A stretch of DNA of 64,000 nucleotides. Origin: an uncultured Erythrobacter sp. Its GTDB lineage: Bacteria; Pseudomonadota; Alphaproteobacteria; Sphingomonadales; Sphingomonadaceae. The position numbers and the translations under genes are program-made. The stretch spans positions 1,488,001-1,552,000 of the forward strand of contig NZ_OY284433.1 of the NCBI RefSeq assembly GCF_958304185.1. Reading direction: 5' to 3'. The notes below the pieces were generated by a model. It was not told the DNA's origin. It searched no databases and was given only the letters and a program-made list of their open reading frames with translations. Below are positions 1 to 8,141 of the stretch, piece after piece (position 1 is the first letter of the stretch; each line of letters opens with the position of its first letter).

Positions 1-180
1 GGAATGCCGCACCAACGTGCCGCATTGGAACTGATGGGCCTCTCTGGCAGCGGCAAGGCGCGGGATTTGGCCGAAGTGACCGCAGGGCTTTGCATTGCGG
101 GCGAGATTTCGATCATGGCGGCAATTGCCAGCGGGGTGTTCACCAGCGCCCACCACAAGCTCGCCCGGACGCGCGGCTGA
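1..180 (+). CDS. Hydroxymethylglutaryl-CoA reductase, C-terminal end (5' truncated by window)
   Basis: Frame 1 is open from the window edge to a TGA at 178-180 and gives the last 59 residues of a protein. The segment AGEISIMAAIASG followed by SAHHKLAR matches the C-terminal helix and catalytic-histidine tail of class I HMG-CoA reductases (human pattern AGELSLMAALAAGH...KSHM). The enzyme reduces HMG-CoA to mevalonate with NADPH. The stop lies 4 bp before the next ATG, so the gene probably leads or continues the operon that follows. Such an enzyme is unexpected in a lineage that makes isoprenoids by the MEP route. Only the tail is visible, so the assignment rests on the conserved terminal motif. 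Confidence 0.72.
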   Translation, partial: GMPHQRAALELMGLSGSGKARDLAEVTAGLCIAGEISIMAAIASGVFTSAHHKLARTRG

Positions 181-184
181 GGTG

Positions 185-1111
185 ATGGCGAGCGCCCGTC
201 CTTCCCTCCCCGCCCGCCTGTGGACCTATCAGGCCGAGCGCTTTCCGCTGGGCAAAACCGCCGTGCTGTGCGCGGTGTTTGCAGGCGCGAGTGTCAGCGT
301 GTCGGCCCATCTGGCGGGCCGCGACGCTCCCGGTCTCACCGCCTATCTCGCTGCCTTCATCATTACGCTGGCCTTCTTCTTCCAGCTGCGGGTGCTCGAC
401 GAGATCAAGGACAAGGAGGACGATGCCCGTTTTCGTCCCGAACGCCCGATCCCGCGGGGCCTTGTTCGGCTGGAGACGATCATCGCGCTGGGCATCGCCA
501 GTGCGGCAGTGGCGGCTCTGGCCGCACTGGCGGTGGACCTGCGGCTGATCGCGCTGCTCGGGATCGCGTGGGGCTGGATGACGCTGATGAGTTTCGAGTT
601 CTTCGTGCCTGCGTGGCTGAAGGCGCGGCCCTTTGCCTATCTGGTCAGCCACATGGCGGTGATGCCGCTGATTGATTTGGTGATCACCGGGGCGGAGTGG
701 ACGCCCTACGGCGCGCCCGTGCCTGCGCTGTCGCTGTTCCTGTTCCTCAGCTTCGCCAATGGCTGTGTGCTGGAAATCGGCCGCAAGCTCTGGACGCCTG
801 AGTCCGAGCGTGAGGGGGTGGAGACTTACAGCCGCGTGCTCGGGCCAAGGCGCGGTGCGGTGCTGTGGCTGGGGTGCCTTGCGGCGGCGCTGGCGCTGCT
901 GCTGGCGGTGGGCTTTGCGACCGGTGCGCCGGTGCTGACAGGTGTGATCGGGCTGGCAGGGGTGGTCTATGCCGGCCGCGCGGCGCTGCTGTATCGCGCG
1001 GCGGCCACGCCGGAGCGGGCCAAGGCGCTGGAGGATGCCTCGGGCCTGTGGGTCTTTGCCTGTTACGGCGCGGCGGGCTTTGCGCCCTTTGCGGGGGCTT
1101 TGCTCGGATGA
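185..1111 (+). CDS. UbiA-family prenyltransferase
   Basis: This 308-residue, multi-pass inner-membrane protein carries the two acidic motifs of UbiA-type prenyltransferases. The first is LDEIKDKEDD (residues 71-80), the Mg-diphosphate-binding site. The second is EIGRK followed by ESEREGVETYS (about 197-216). The family moves a polyprenyl group from its diphosphate onto an aromatic or polar acceptor. The ATG at 185 is 4 bp after the preceding stop and the gene overlaps the next by ATGA. The EIGRK...GVETYS form differs from UbiA and ChlG and resembles a little-studied subgroup, so the acceptor cannot be named. Operon partners point to lipid or secondary-metabolite synthesis. Confidence 0.85.
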   Translation: MASARPSLPARLWTYQAERFPLGKTAVLCAVFAGASVSVSAHLAGRDAPGLTAYLAAFIITLAFFFQLRVLDEIKDKEDDARFRPERPIPRGLVRLETIIALGIASAAVAALAALAVDLRLIALLGIAWGWMTLMSFEFFVPAWLKARPFAYLVSHMAVMPLIDLVITGAEWTPYGAPVPALSLFLFLSFANGCVLEIGRKLWTPESEREGVETYSRVLGPRRGAVLWLGCLAAALALLLAVGFATGAPVLTGVIGLAGVVYAGRAALLYRAAATPERAKALEDASGLWVFACYGAAGFAPFAGALLG

Positions 1112-3519
1112 TCCTGACGGGGGCGCAGGCAGACACGGCGGAAGCGGGCGGCAAAGGCCGCGCACTCGCCCGCGCCAGCGCGGCGGGCTTTGCCGTGCCG
1201 CCGTTCTTTGTGGTGCCTTCTGGCGAGGTGCCGGACGCCGAAGCCCTGACCGCAGCGCTGGCGGATTTGGGGCAGGGGCCGTTCGCCGTGCGATCATCGG
1301 GCCTTGCCGAAGACGGTGCCGAGGCGAGCCATGCCGGGCAGTTCGAAAGCCTTTTGAATGTCCCCGCTGATGGGGTCGCAGCCGCTCTCGCGCAGGTCTC
1401 AGCCTCGGGCGCGGGGGAGGGGCTGGCCGCCTACCGCTCCGAGCGCGGCATCGCCGACAGCGCCCCGCCCGCTGTCGTCATCCAGCGGATGATCCCCGCC
1501 TCCCACGCAGGCGTCGCCTTCTCCGCCGATCCGGTGGCGGGCAGGCGCGACCGGGTGGTGGTCTCGGCCACGCAGGGCCTTGGTGATCGGCTGGTGGCGG
1601 GCGAGGTTGACGGCTCCGGCTGGTGGCTGTCACGCCCCTCGCTGGAAGTTGTGGCGGCCACTGGCGACGGCGAAGGCCTCACCTCGGAACAGGTACGCGA
1701 AGTCGCCGAACTGTGCCTCGCGGCCGAGACCGCTTTCGGCGGGCCGCAGGACATCGAATGGGCCTTTGCGGGCGGCGCGCTCTACCTCCTGCAATCGCGT
1801 CCGATCACCTCGCCCCTGCGCCCTGCCCCGCTGGCCGATCCCGGCTTTATGGTGTTCGACAACTCGAACATCGTCGAAAGCTACCCCGGCATCGTCGCCC
1901 CGCTGACCTTTTCCTTCGCCAGCTACGCCTATGCGCGGGTCTATATGGCGTTTGTCGGCCTACTAGGCGTGCCGCCAGAGCGCATCCGCGCCGAGCGGGT
2001 GGTGTTCGAGAACATGCTCTCCCGCATTGAGGGGCGGGTCTATTACAACCTCGGCAACTGGCACCGCGCGCTGGCGATGCTGCCGGGCTACAGCCTCAAT
2101 CGCGGGTTCATGGACGGGATGATGGGGACGAGCGCCCCGCTGCCTGAGCGGCTGCTGGGGCAGATCGAACACGGCCAGCCGCAGCGTCTGCGCGAATATG
2201 CCCGCATGGCGCGCTCGGCCTGGCGGCTGTGGCGGGCCTCGCGGCAGTTGCCCGCGACCTCGGCTCTGTTCCGCGCAAGGCTCGACCGGGCGCTCAAGGC
2301 GACCACGCCTGAGCGGGTAGCAACCTTGTCGCTCACCGAACTGGCGGCGGAATATCGCCGGATCGAGGCCGACCTGCTTGACCGCTGGGACGCCCCCATC
2401 GTCAATGATTTCCTCTGCATGATCGCCTTTGGAGCGGCGCGAAAGGCGCTGGAAGGCTGGGCGGGTGCGGAGGGCACGGCGGCGCTCAATGATGTGCTGA
2501 TCGGACAAGGCGACATCATCTCGGCGCGTCCGGCGCAGTTGATCCGGGCGATGGGAGAGACTGCGCGGGAGGATGCGGCCTTGCTCGCCGCGCTCGATGC
2601 GCAGGACCGCGCGGGGGTCGAGGCGAGCGCCATCGCAGCGGGCGTTGCGGGCTACATCGCCGAATTCGGCGACCGCTGCACCGAGGAGCTGAAGCTGGAA
2701 AGCGTCACGCTCGACGAAGACCCCACCCCCCTGTTCGCCGCCATCGCCGCTGCCGCGCGCAGCCGCCACGGCCCTGCGCCCGAGCGCGGCGATCCGTGGG
2801 CGCGGCTGGACGGGGCGCTCAAGGGCAAGCCGGTCAAGCGGATCGTCGCCCGCTGGCTGGTGCGCTGGGCCAAGGACCGCGTGCGCGACCGCGAGAACCT
2901 GCGGTACGAACGCACCCGCATCTTTGGCCGCGCGCGGCGCGTGCTGCTGGCGATGGGGACGCAGTTCCACGCGATGGGGCTGCTCAGCACGCCGCGCGAT
3001 GTGTTCCTGCTGACGCTGCCCGAGGTGCTCGGCGCGATCGAGGGCTTTGGCGTCACGGCTGACCTGGCGGGCCTTGCCGATGTCCGTCGCCGCGAGATGG
3101 AGCGAGCTGCTGCCCTGCCCGATCCGCCCGAGCGCATCATCACCGAAGGCCCCGCCTGTGCCGCCGCCACCCTCGCCGCGCCGCCGGTCGCCGCCAGCGA
3201 TGAACGCACCCGCTCAGGCACCGGCGCGTCCGCAGGCACCGTCACCGCCGTCGCCCGCGTCATCGCCGACCCTCGGGGACAGAGCATCGCGGCAGGCGAA
3301 ATCCTCGTCGCGCGGCACACCGATCCGGGCTGGATCGCGCTGTTCGCCAGCGCCGGCGCGATTGTGGTCGAGCGGGGTAGCCTGCTCTCGCACAGCGCCA
3401 TCGTCGCCCGCGAACTCGGCATCCCTTGCGTTGTCGGCCTGTCCGATGTGACCCGCTGGATTGCGGATGGCGAGGTGCTGACAGTGGACGGCGCAAGCGG
3501 AAGGGTGAGCAAAGCATGA
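1108..3519 (+). CDS. PEP-synthase-like dikinase (rifampicin-phosphotransferase/PigC architecture)
   Basis: The protein has 803 residues. Residues 1-240 form the PPDK/PEP-synthase ATP-grasp region (GGKGRALARA near 14; VRSSGLAEDG 61-70; LYLLQSRPIT near 230). A long central part of no recognised family follows. Residues from about 710 form the swivelling phosphohistidine domain with GSLLSHSAIVARELG, the probable catalytic His being H762. The PEP-binding TIM barrel is absent. This ATP-domain, substrate-domain, His-domain order is that of rifampicin phosphotransferase and PigC, which phosphorylate or condense small molecules rather than PEP. The start at 1108 overlaps the previous stop (ATGA) and the stop overlaps the next start. 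The substrate is unknown; an operon product or intermediate is inferred. Confidence 0.8.
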   Translation: MILTGAQADTAEAGGKGRALARASAAGFAVPPFFVVPSGEVPDAEALTAALADLGQGPFAVRSSGLAEDGAEASHAGQFESLLNVPADGVAAALAQVSASGAGEGLAAYRSERGIADSAPPAVVIQRMIPASHAGVAFSADPVAGRRDRVVVSATQGLGDRLVAGEVDGSGWWLSRPSLEVVAATGDGEGLTSEQVREVAELCLAAETAFGGPQDIEWAFAGGALYLLQSRPITSPLRPAPLADPGFMVFDNSNIVESYPGIVAPLTFSFASYAYARVYMAFVGLLGVPPERIRAERVVFENMLSRIEGRVYYNLGNWHRALAMLPGYSLNRGFMDGMMGTSAPLPERLLGQIEHGQPQRLREYARMARSAWRLWRASRQLPATSALFRARLDRALKATTPERVATLSLTELAAEYRRIEADLLDRWDAPIVNDFLCMIAFGAARKALEGWAGAEGTAALNDVLIGQGDIISARPAQLIRAMGETAREDAALLAALDAQDRAGVEASAIAAGVAGYIAEFGDRCTEELKLESVTLDEDPTPLFAAIAAAARSRHGPAPERGDPWARLDGALKGKPVKRIVARWLVRWAKDRVRDRENLRYERTRIFGRARRVLLAMGTQFHAMGLLSTPRDVFLLTLPEVLGAIEGFGVTADLAGLADVRRREMERAAALPDPPERIITEGPACAAATLAAPPVAASDERTRSGTGASAGTVTAVARVIADPRGQSIAAGEILVARHTDPGWIALFASAGAIVVERGSLLSHSAIVARELGIPCVVGLSDVTRWIADGEVLTVDGASGRVSKA

Positions 3520-4604
3520 GCGAGATCGCGTCCAAAGCCGCCTTCGATCACATCCGCTACGCCCAGCTGTGGGAGGATGCGGACGTGCTGGTCGCTGCCA
3601 TCGGCCCGCGCCCCGGCGGGCGACTGGTGTCGATCTGCTCGGCAGGCGACAATGCGCTGGCCATGCTGCTGTGCGACCCGGCGGAGGTAATCGCTGCCGA
3701 CCTCTCGCCCGCGCAATTGGCGTGCCTGAAGCTGCGGCTGGCGGCGTTTCCGATCCTCAACCACACCGAATTGACCGAACTGCTCGGCGCGGCCCCTTCA
3801 ACCCGGCGCGGCGTGCTGCTCGACCGGGTGCTGAAAGACTGCGACGCCGAGACCGCCGCCCTTTGGGCAACCCTGCGCCCCGAAGTCATCGCCCACGGCG
3901 CGGGCGGAGTCGGCAAGTTCGAGCGCTACTTTCGCCTGTTCCACCGCCGCCTGCTGCCTTTCGTCCACTCCCGCCGCACGATCGCAGCGGTGTTCGAGCC
4001 GCGCTCGCAGGAGGAACGCGCGCGTTTCCTCCACGACCGCTGGAACAACCGGCGCTGGCGCTGGCTGCTGAAGGCGTTCTTCTCGCGCCGCGCAATGGGC
4101 GCGCTGGGCCGCGATCCGGCGTTTTTCGATCAGGTCGAAGGCTCGGTCAGCGACCATGTCGCCCGCCGGATCGAACACGCCTTTGTCGCCAATGATCCCG
4201 TCGCCAACCCCTATCTGCGCTACGTCCTGACCGGCACCCACGGCCCGGTTCTGCCGCTCGCATGGCGGCCCGAACATCACGCCACCATCGCCGAGCGGGT
4301 GGGCCGCGTCCGCCTCCACCTAGGCCCGCTGGAGGAGGCGGTGAGCGAAGGTGTCGATGGCTGGAACCTCTCCGACATCTTTGAATATATGTCGCCCGAG
4401 GGCTTCCGCGCCGCATACGGCAGCATCCTCGCCGCCTCCAATCCCGGCGCGCGGCTGGTGTACTGGAACATGATGGCCCCGCGCGCCATGCCGCCCGAAT
4501 ACGCGCCCCGCGCCCGCCCCCGCCCCGATATCTCTGCGCCATTGGCCGCGCGCGATCAGGCGTTCTTCTATTCCGCCTTCCATGTCGACGAGGTGTGTCC
4601 TTGA
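3516..4604 (+). CDS. DUF3419 / BtaA-like SAM-dependent 3-amino-3-carboxypropyl transferase
   Basis: The 362-residue protein has the DUF3419 (BtaA) hallmarks: YAQLWEDADVL (15-25), SICSAGDNAL (39-48) and AADLSPAQ (60-67), the last two forming the SAM-binding fold. BtaA transfers the 3-amino-3-carboxypropyl group of SAM to diacylglycerol to give homoserine lipids. No BtaB-type N-methyltransferase is adjacent, so betaine-lipid synthesis is not indicated here. In this operon a prenylated lipid acceptor is a plausible alternative, which is inference only. The ATG at 3516 shares ATGA with the upstream stop. Other DUF3419 members have unknown roles, so the family call is firm and the reaction tentative. 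Confidence 0.78.
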   Translation: MSEIASKAAFDHIRYAQLWEDADVLVAAIGPRPGGRLVSICSAGDNALAMLLCDPAEVIAADLSPAQLACLKLRLAAFPILNHTELTELLGAAPSTRRGVLLDRVLKDCDAETAALWATLRPEVIAHGAGGVGKFERYFRLFHRRLLPFVHSRRTIAAVFEPRSQEERARFLHDRWNNRRWRWLLKAFFSRRAMGALGRDPAFFDQVEGSVSDHVARRIEHAFVANDPVANPYLRYVLTGTHGPVLPLAWRPEHHATIAERVGRVRLHLGPLEEAVSEGVDGWNLSDIFEYMSPEGFRAAYGSILAASNPGARLVYWNMMAPRAMPPEYAPRARPRPDISAPLAARDQAFFYSAFHVDEVCP

Positions 4605-5899
4605 GCATCGCGCTCAGCCTCGTCCTGTTGGCCGGATCGGTCGCGCTGCTGATGGGCGTGATCACCGCAGTGCGATACGCGGGCGAGCGGTTCGGCTGGC
4701 ACGCCGAGGTCAGCCGCAAGACGATCCATGTCGCTATCGGCCTCTACGCCATGGCCCTGCCGCTGCTGTTCGATACCCGATTGCCGGTGGTCGTCCTGCT
4801 GCTGATCGCGCTCGCGCTAATGGGCTGGCTGCGCCTGCCGCAGGTGCGCACCAGCGGGCTGGGCAAAGCGATCCACGCGGTCGAGCGACGCTCGCTCGGC
4901 GACATCTGGCTGGCGCTCGCCATCGGGTTCGTGTTCCTGCAATCGGAGGGCGAGTACATCTTCTACGCCCTGCCGCTCGCCATCATAACCCTGTCCGATA
5001 CCGCCGCCGCGCTGACCGGCAGCGCCTACGGTCGCAGCCGGTTCGCGGTCGAGGACGGGGTCAAGAGCTGGGAGGGCGTGGTCGCCTTCTTCATGGTCAG
5101 CGTGATCGTGGCGATGGCGATGTTGCTGCTTCTCACGGACGCCCCGCGCCTCAACGTGGTGGTGCTGGCTTTCGCGATTGCTGCCTTCGGCGCGATTGTC
5201 GAGGCGGTGTCGTGGCGGGGTCTCGACAATCTATTCGTGCCGATCTGCCTGCAATTCTTCATCAAGGGCTACCTGTTTGCCGAGCCGATGGCGCTGGCGC
5301 TGATCGCGCTGCAATTCGGGGTGGCGGTGATCGCGGTGGCGGTGATCGCGCGGCGGCTGGCGCTGTCGGTCCATGCCAGCCGCGCCTTCGTGATCGCGAT
5401 CTTCCTGTTTCTGGGCGCGGGCGGGCCTTACGGCGCGGTGGTGCCGATGTTCGCCATCGCCGCGCATCTGATCGCCCGCCGCCGCCCCTGCGCGAGCCCG
5501 CACCGCGACCTGGATTTCATCGCGACCCTGTGCGGCGCGGGGCTGATCTGGTTCTTCGTGGGGGAGACCATCGGGCCAAGCGCCCTAAGCTTCTACAATC
5601 TCGGCATGGCGGGCATGGCACTGGGGCTGCTGGTGGTGGCGACCGGAGGCCGGATCGCGGCGGGAGCTGTGATGACGATGGCGGTGGGTGCGGGCTACAT
5701 CGCGCTGCTGAGCCTTGCGCCCGGCCATGCGCTCCACTCGCCGTATTTGCCATTGGTGGCGGCGGCGAGCCTGCTGCTGGTCACCGCGCTGGTGCTGGCG
5801 CGCACGACATGGTTCGACCGCTGGCGCGCGCCCCGGCTTGGTGCAGTCGCCAATCTGGTGCCATTCGCGGCCTATCTTGCGACATTGGGGATGCAATGA
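4601..5899 (+). CDS. Dolichol/phytol-kinase-like CTP-dependent polyprenol kinase, membrane protein
   Basis: The 432-residue polytopic protein resembles SEC59/VTE5 kinases. It has SRKTIHVAIG (38-47), the aspartate motif SDTAAALTGSAYG (132-144), KSWEG (155-159) and further on EAVSWRGLDNLFVP. Such enzymes use CTP to phosphorylate phytol, dolichol or other prenols. The C-terminal 180 residues add extra membrane segments beyond the usual kinase length. The start is probably TTG 4601, which forms TTGA with the upstream stop and has AGG 7 nt before it; GTG 4595 is an in-frame alternative. Following a UbiA prenyltransferase, it may recycle or supply prenyl phosphates for the same pathway. Confidence 0.75.
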   Translation: MSIALSLVLLAGSVALLMGVITAVRYAGERFGWHAEVSRKTIHVAIGLYAMALPLLFDTRLPVVVLLLIALALMGWLRLPQVRTSGLGKAIHAVERRSLGDIWLALAIGFVFLQSEGEYIFYALPLAIITLSDTAAALTGSAYGRSRFAVEDGVKSWEGVVAFFMVSVIVAMAMLLLLTDAPRLNVVVLAFAIAAFGAIVEAVSWRGLDNLFVPICLQFFIKGYLFAEPMALALIALQFGVAVIAVAVIARRLALSVHASRAFVIAIFLFLGAGGPYGAVVPMFAIAAHLIARRRPCASPHRDLDFIATLCGAGLIWFFVGETIGPSALSFYNLGMAGMALGLLVVATGGRIAAGAVMTMAVGAGYIALLSLAPGHALHSPYLPLVAAASLLLVTALVLARTTWFDRWRAPRLGAVANLVPFAAYLATLGMQ

Positions 5900-6720
5900 G
5901 CGACTTCGACGAGATGCGCGCACCGGGCGCGAGCCTGCGGTTCTACGAACACGGTCCGGCATGGGATGGCGCGGCGGCGGTGGCACTGGGCGCTCTGACT
6001 TTCGCCGATCCCGAGGCTGGCGCGGCCTTGCTGCGCGACGCTCTGGCGCGCGCTGGCGGACGCCCGGTGCTCGCACCGATGGATGGCGACACCTGGCACG
6101 CCTATCGCACCGTGGTGAAAAGCGACGGCAGCCCGCCGTTTCTGATGGAGCCTGCCGCCCATCCCCATGCCGCCGAGGCGCTGGCTTTGGCGGGGTTCGA
6201 GCCGGTGGCGCATTACGCCTCGACCCGGATGGCGCTCGACAACCCGCAGGCCGAACCTGCGCCGGTGGCGGGGATCACAGTCGCGCCGTGGGACGGCAAA
6301 GACGCGCAGCCACTGCTGGAGCAGGTGTTCGCGCTGGCGGGCGGGTCTTTCGCGGACAAGCAGTTCTTCAAGCCGATCACGCGCGAGGGGTTCCTCGGGC
6401 TCTATCTGCCACTGCTGCCGCTGCTCGATCCGCGGCTGGTGTTTCTGGCGCGGGACGAGCGCGGGGCGATTGTCGGCTTCCTGCTCGGCTTCCGCGATCC
6501 GGCGGTGCCTTCGCGGGCGGTGCTCAAGACCTATGCAGGGACGCGGCGGGGCGTCGGCCACCTGTTGGCGCATCATTTCCATGCGGCGGCGCGGGGGCTC
6601 GGCTGCACCGATGTGGTGCACGCGCTGATGCATTCGGACAATGTTTCTCTGGTGAGGAGCGGCCAGCATGGGGCCGAGGTGTTCCGCCGCTACGCCCTGT
6701 TCGGACACCGCCTCGCTTGA
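5896..6720 (+). CDS. GNAT-like acyltransferase
   Basis: This soluble protein of 274 residues has a C-terminal half resembling a GNAT fold: LVFLARDERGAIVGFLLGF, then KTYAGTRRGVGHLLAHHFH where the acyl-CoA pyrophosphate loop is expected, then a conserved-looking HSDNVSLVRSGQHG. The N-terminal half (about 1-130) has no motif I recognise. The family acylates amines or hydroxyls from acyl-CoA. The ATG at 5896 overlaps the kinase stop by ATGA, and the stop overlaps the following TTG. An acylation step on an amino group, for example one introduced by the BtaA-like enzyme, would fit the operon but is inference. Confidence 0.6.
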   Translation: MSDFDEMRAPGASLRFYEHGPAWDGAAAVALGALTFADPEAGAALLRDALARAGGRPVLAPMDGDTWHAYRTVVKSDGSPPFLMEPAAHPHAAEALALAGFEPVAHYASTRMALDNPQAEPAPVAGITVAPWDGKDAQPLLEQVFALAGGSFADKQFFKPITREGFLGLYLPLLPLLDPRLVFLARDERGAIVGFLLGFRDPAVPSRAVLKTYAGTRRGVGHLLAHHFHAAARGLGCTDVVHALMHSDNVSLVRSGQHGAEVFRRYALFGHRLA

Positions 6721-8141
6721 CCATCCTCGCCGCCTTCGACGCGGCTGTTGCCGCCCATCCGGATCGACCCGCGATCATCGATGGGAAGGGGCGCGTTGTC
6801 AGCTTTGCGAGCCTCCACGCCCGCGCCGGGTTCCTCGCCGACGCTTGGGCCAAGCGCGGGATCGGGCCGGGCGACCGGGTGCTGATTGCGGTTTCGGTGA
6901 CGCCCGATCTTTATGCTGCGCTCGCCGCCTTGTGGCGGCTGGGCGCGGTGGCGGTGCTGCCGGAACCGGCGATGGGACTGAAGGGGGTCAAGACCGCGCT
7001 GGCGGCGGCTGAGGTGACAGCGTGGATCGGTGCGGGCGTGCTCAGGGTGCTGCCACTGCTGGTGCCGCGCTTGCTGGGCGCGACGCGCTTGTCGCTTGGT
7101 GCGGGTGCGGCTTCTGACCTGCCATCTCCCGACTGGCCGGACGACCACCCGGCCCTGATGAGCTTCACCTCCGGCTCGACCGGCCGAGCCAAGGCGATCA
7201 TGCGCAGCCACGGTTTTCTCAAAGCGCAGAACCGCGCCGTCGGGCCATTGCTGGCGAGCGACCAGACGGAAATCGACCTCGTCGCCTTCCCGGTGTTCGT
7301 GCTGGCGAACCTCGGGAGCGGGGTGACGTCGGTGCTGCCGAATTGGCCGCTGCGCCGCCCTGACCGCGCCGACCCCAAAGCGATCCGCGCGCACATCGCC
7401 AAGCACGGCGTAACCCGCTTGCTCCTCCCGCCAGTGCTGGCCGAAGCGCTGGCCAATGCGCCCCTCCCCGCCAGCGTCACCACCATCTTCACCGGCGGCG
7501 GGCCGGTGTTTCCCGATGTCGTGGAGCGGCTGACCGCGCACAACCCTGCGCTGCGCGTCATGGCGGTCTATGGTTCGACCGAGGCCGAGCCGATTGCCGA
7601 GCTGGAGGTCAGCGCCCTCACCCCCGCCGACCGCGCCCGGATCGACGGCGGAGAGGGCCTCCTTGCCGGGCCGCCGGTTGACGCTGTGCGGGTCAGGATC
7701 GTGGAGGACGAGATCCTTGTCGCAGGCGATCACGTGGTCGAAACCTACGTCGATCCCGCCGACAATGCTGTGACCAAAACCCGCGATGAGAAAGGCACCA
7801 TCTGGCACCGCACCGGCGATGGCGGGCGGTTCGACGAGGCCGGTCGCCTGTGGCTGCTGGGACGCACACAAGGGCGGATCGAAGGCCTGTGGCCCTTCGC
7901 TATCGAGGTCGCGGCGCGCAGTTGGCCGGGAGTGCGGCGCGCGGCCCTGTGTCCGCTGGATGGCAAGGCCTGCCTCGCCATTGAGGGCGACACCGCACAC
8001 CTCGCCCACTGGCGGGAGGCAGCCGCCGCGCTCGGCGTCGCCACAGTCGTCGCGCTCAAATCTATCCCGCTTGATCGCCGCCACCGGTCCAAGGTGGATT
8101 ACGCCCGCCTCGCCGAGTTGGTCAGGGCAAGCGCAGCCTAA
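6717..8141 (+). CDS. OleC-like acyl-AMP ligase (ANL superfamily)
   Basis: The 474-residue protein has the ANL adenylation motifs FTSGSTGRAKAIM (150-162), a YGSTEAEP motif (about 283-290), and HRTGDGGRF...LLGR. The C-terminal DRRHRSKVDY contains the probable catalytic lysine. These forms are closest to the OleC/beta-lactone synthetase branch, which adenylates beta-hydroxy acids, though no oleA, oleB or oleD is beside it. It starts at TTG 6717, overlapping the previous stop as TTGA, and is the last gene of the operon. Its 3' end overlaps the convergent transporter gene by 4 bp. It may activate a carboxylic acid for attachment or lactonisation; the substrate is unknown. Confidence 0.78.
   Translation: MTILAAFDAAVAAHPDRPAIIDGKGRVVSFASLHARAGFLADAWAKRGIGPGDRVLIAVSVTPDLYAALAALWRLGAVAVLPEPAMGLKGVKTALAAAEVTAWIGAGVLRVLPLLVPRLLGATRLSLGAGAASDLPSPDWPDDHPALMSFTSGSTGRAKAIMRSHGFLKAQNRAVGPLLASDQTEIDLVAFPVFVLANLGSGVTSVLPNWPLRRPDRADPKAIRAHIAKHGVTRLLLPPVLAEALANAPLPASVTTIFTGGGPVFPDVVERLTAHNPALRVMAVYGSTEAEPIAELEVSALTPADRARIDGGEGLLAGPPVDAVRVRIVEDEILVAGDHVVETYVDPADNAVTKTRDEKGTIWHRTGDGGRFDEAGRLWLLGRTQGRIEGLWPFAIEVAARSWPGVRRAALCPLDGKACLAIEGDTAHLAHWREAAAALGVATVVALKSIPLDRRHRSKVDYARLAELVRASAA

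Noticed and set aside
140..1297. Long minus-strand open frame opposite the prenyltransferase gene
   Set aside because: Arg/Gln/Pro-rich shadow of a high-GC gene; the plus frame has clear UbiA motifs.
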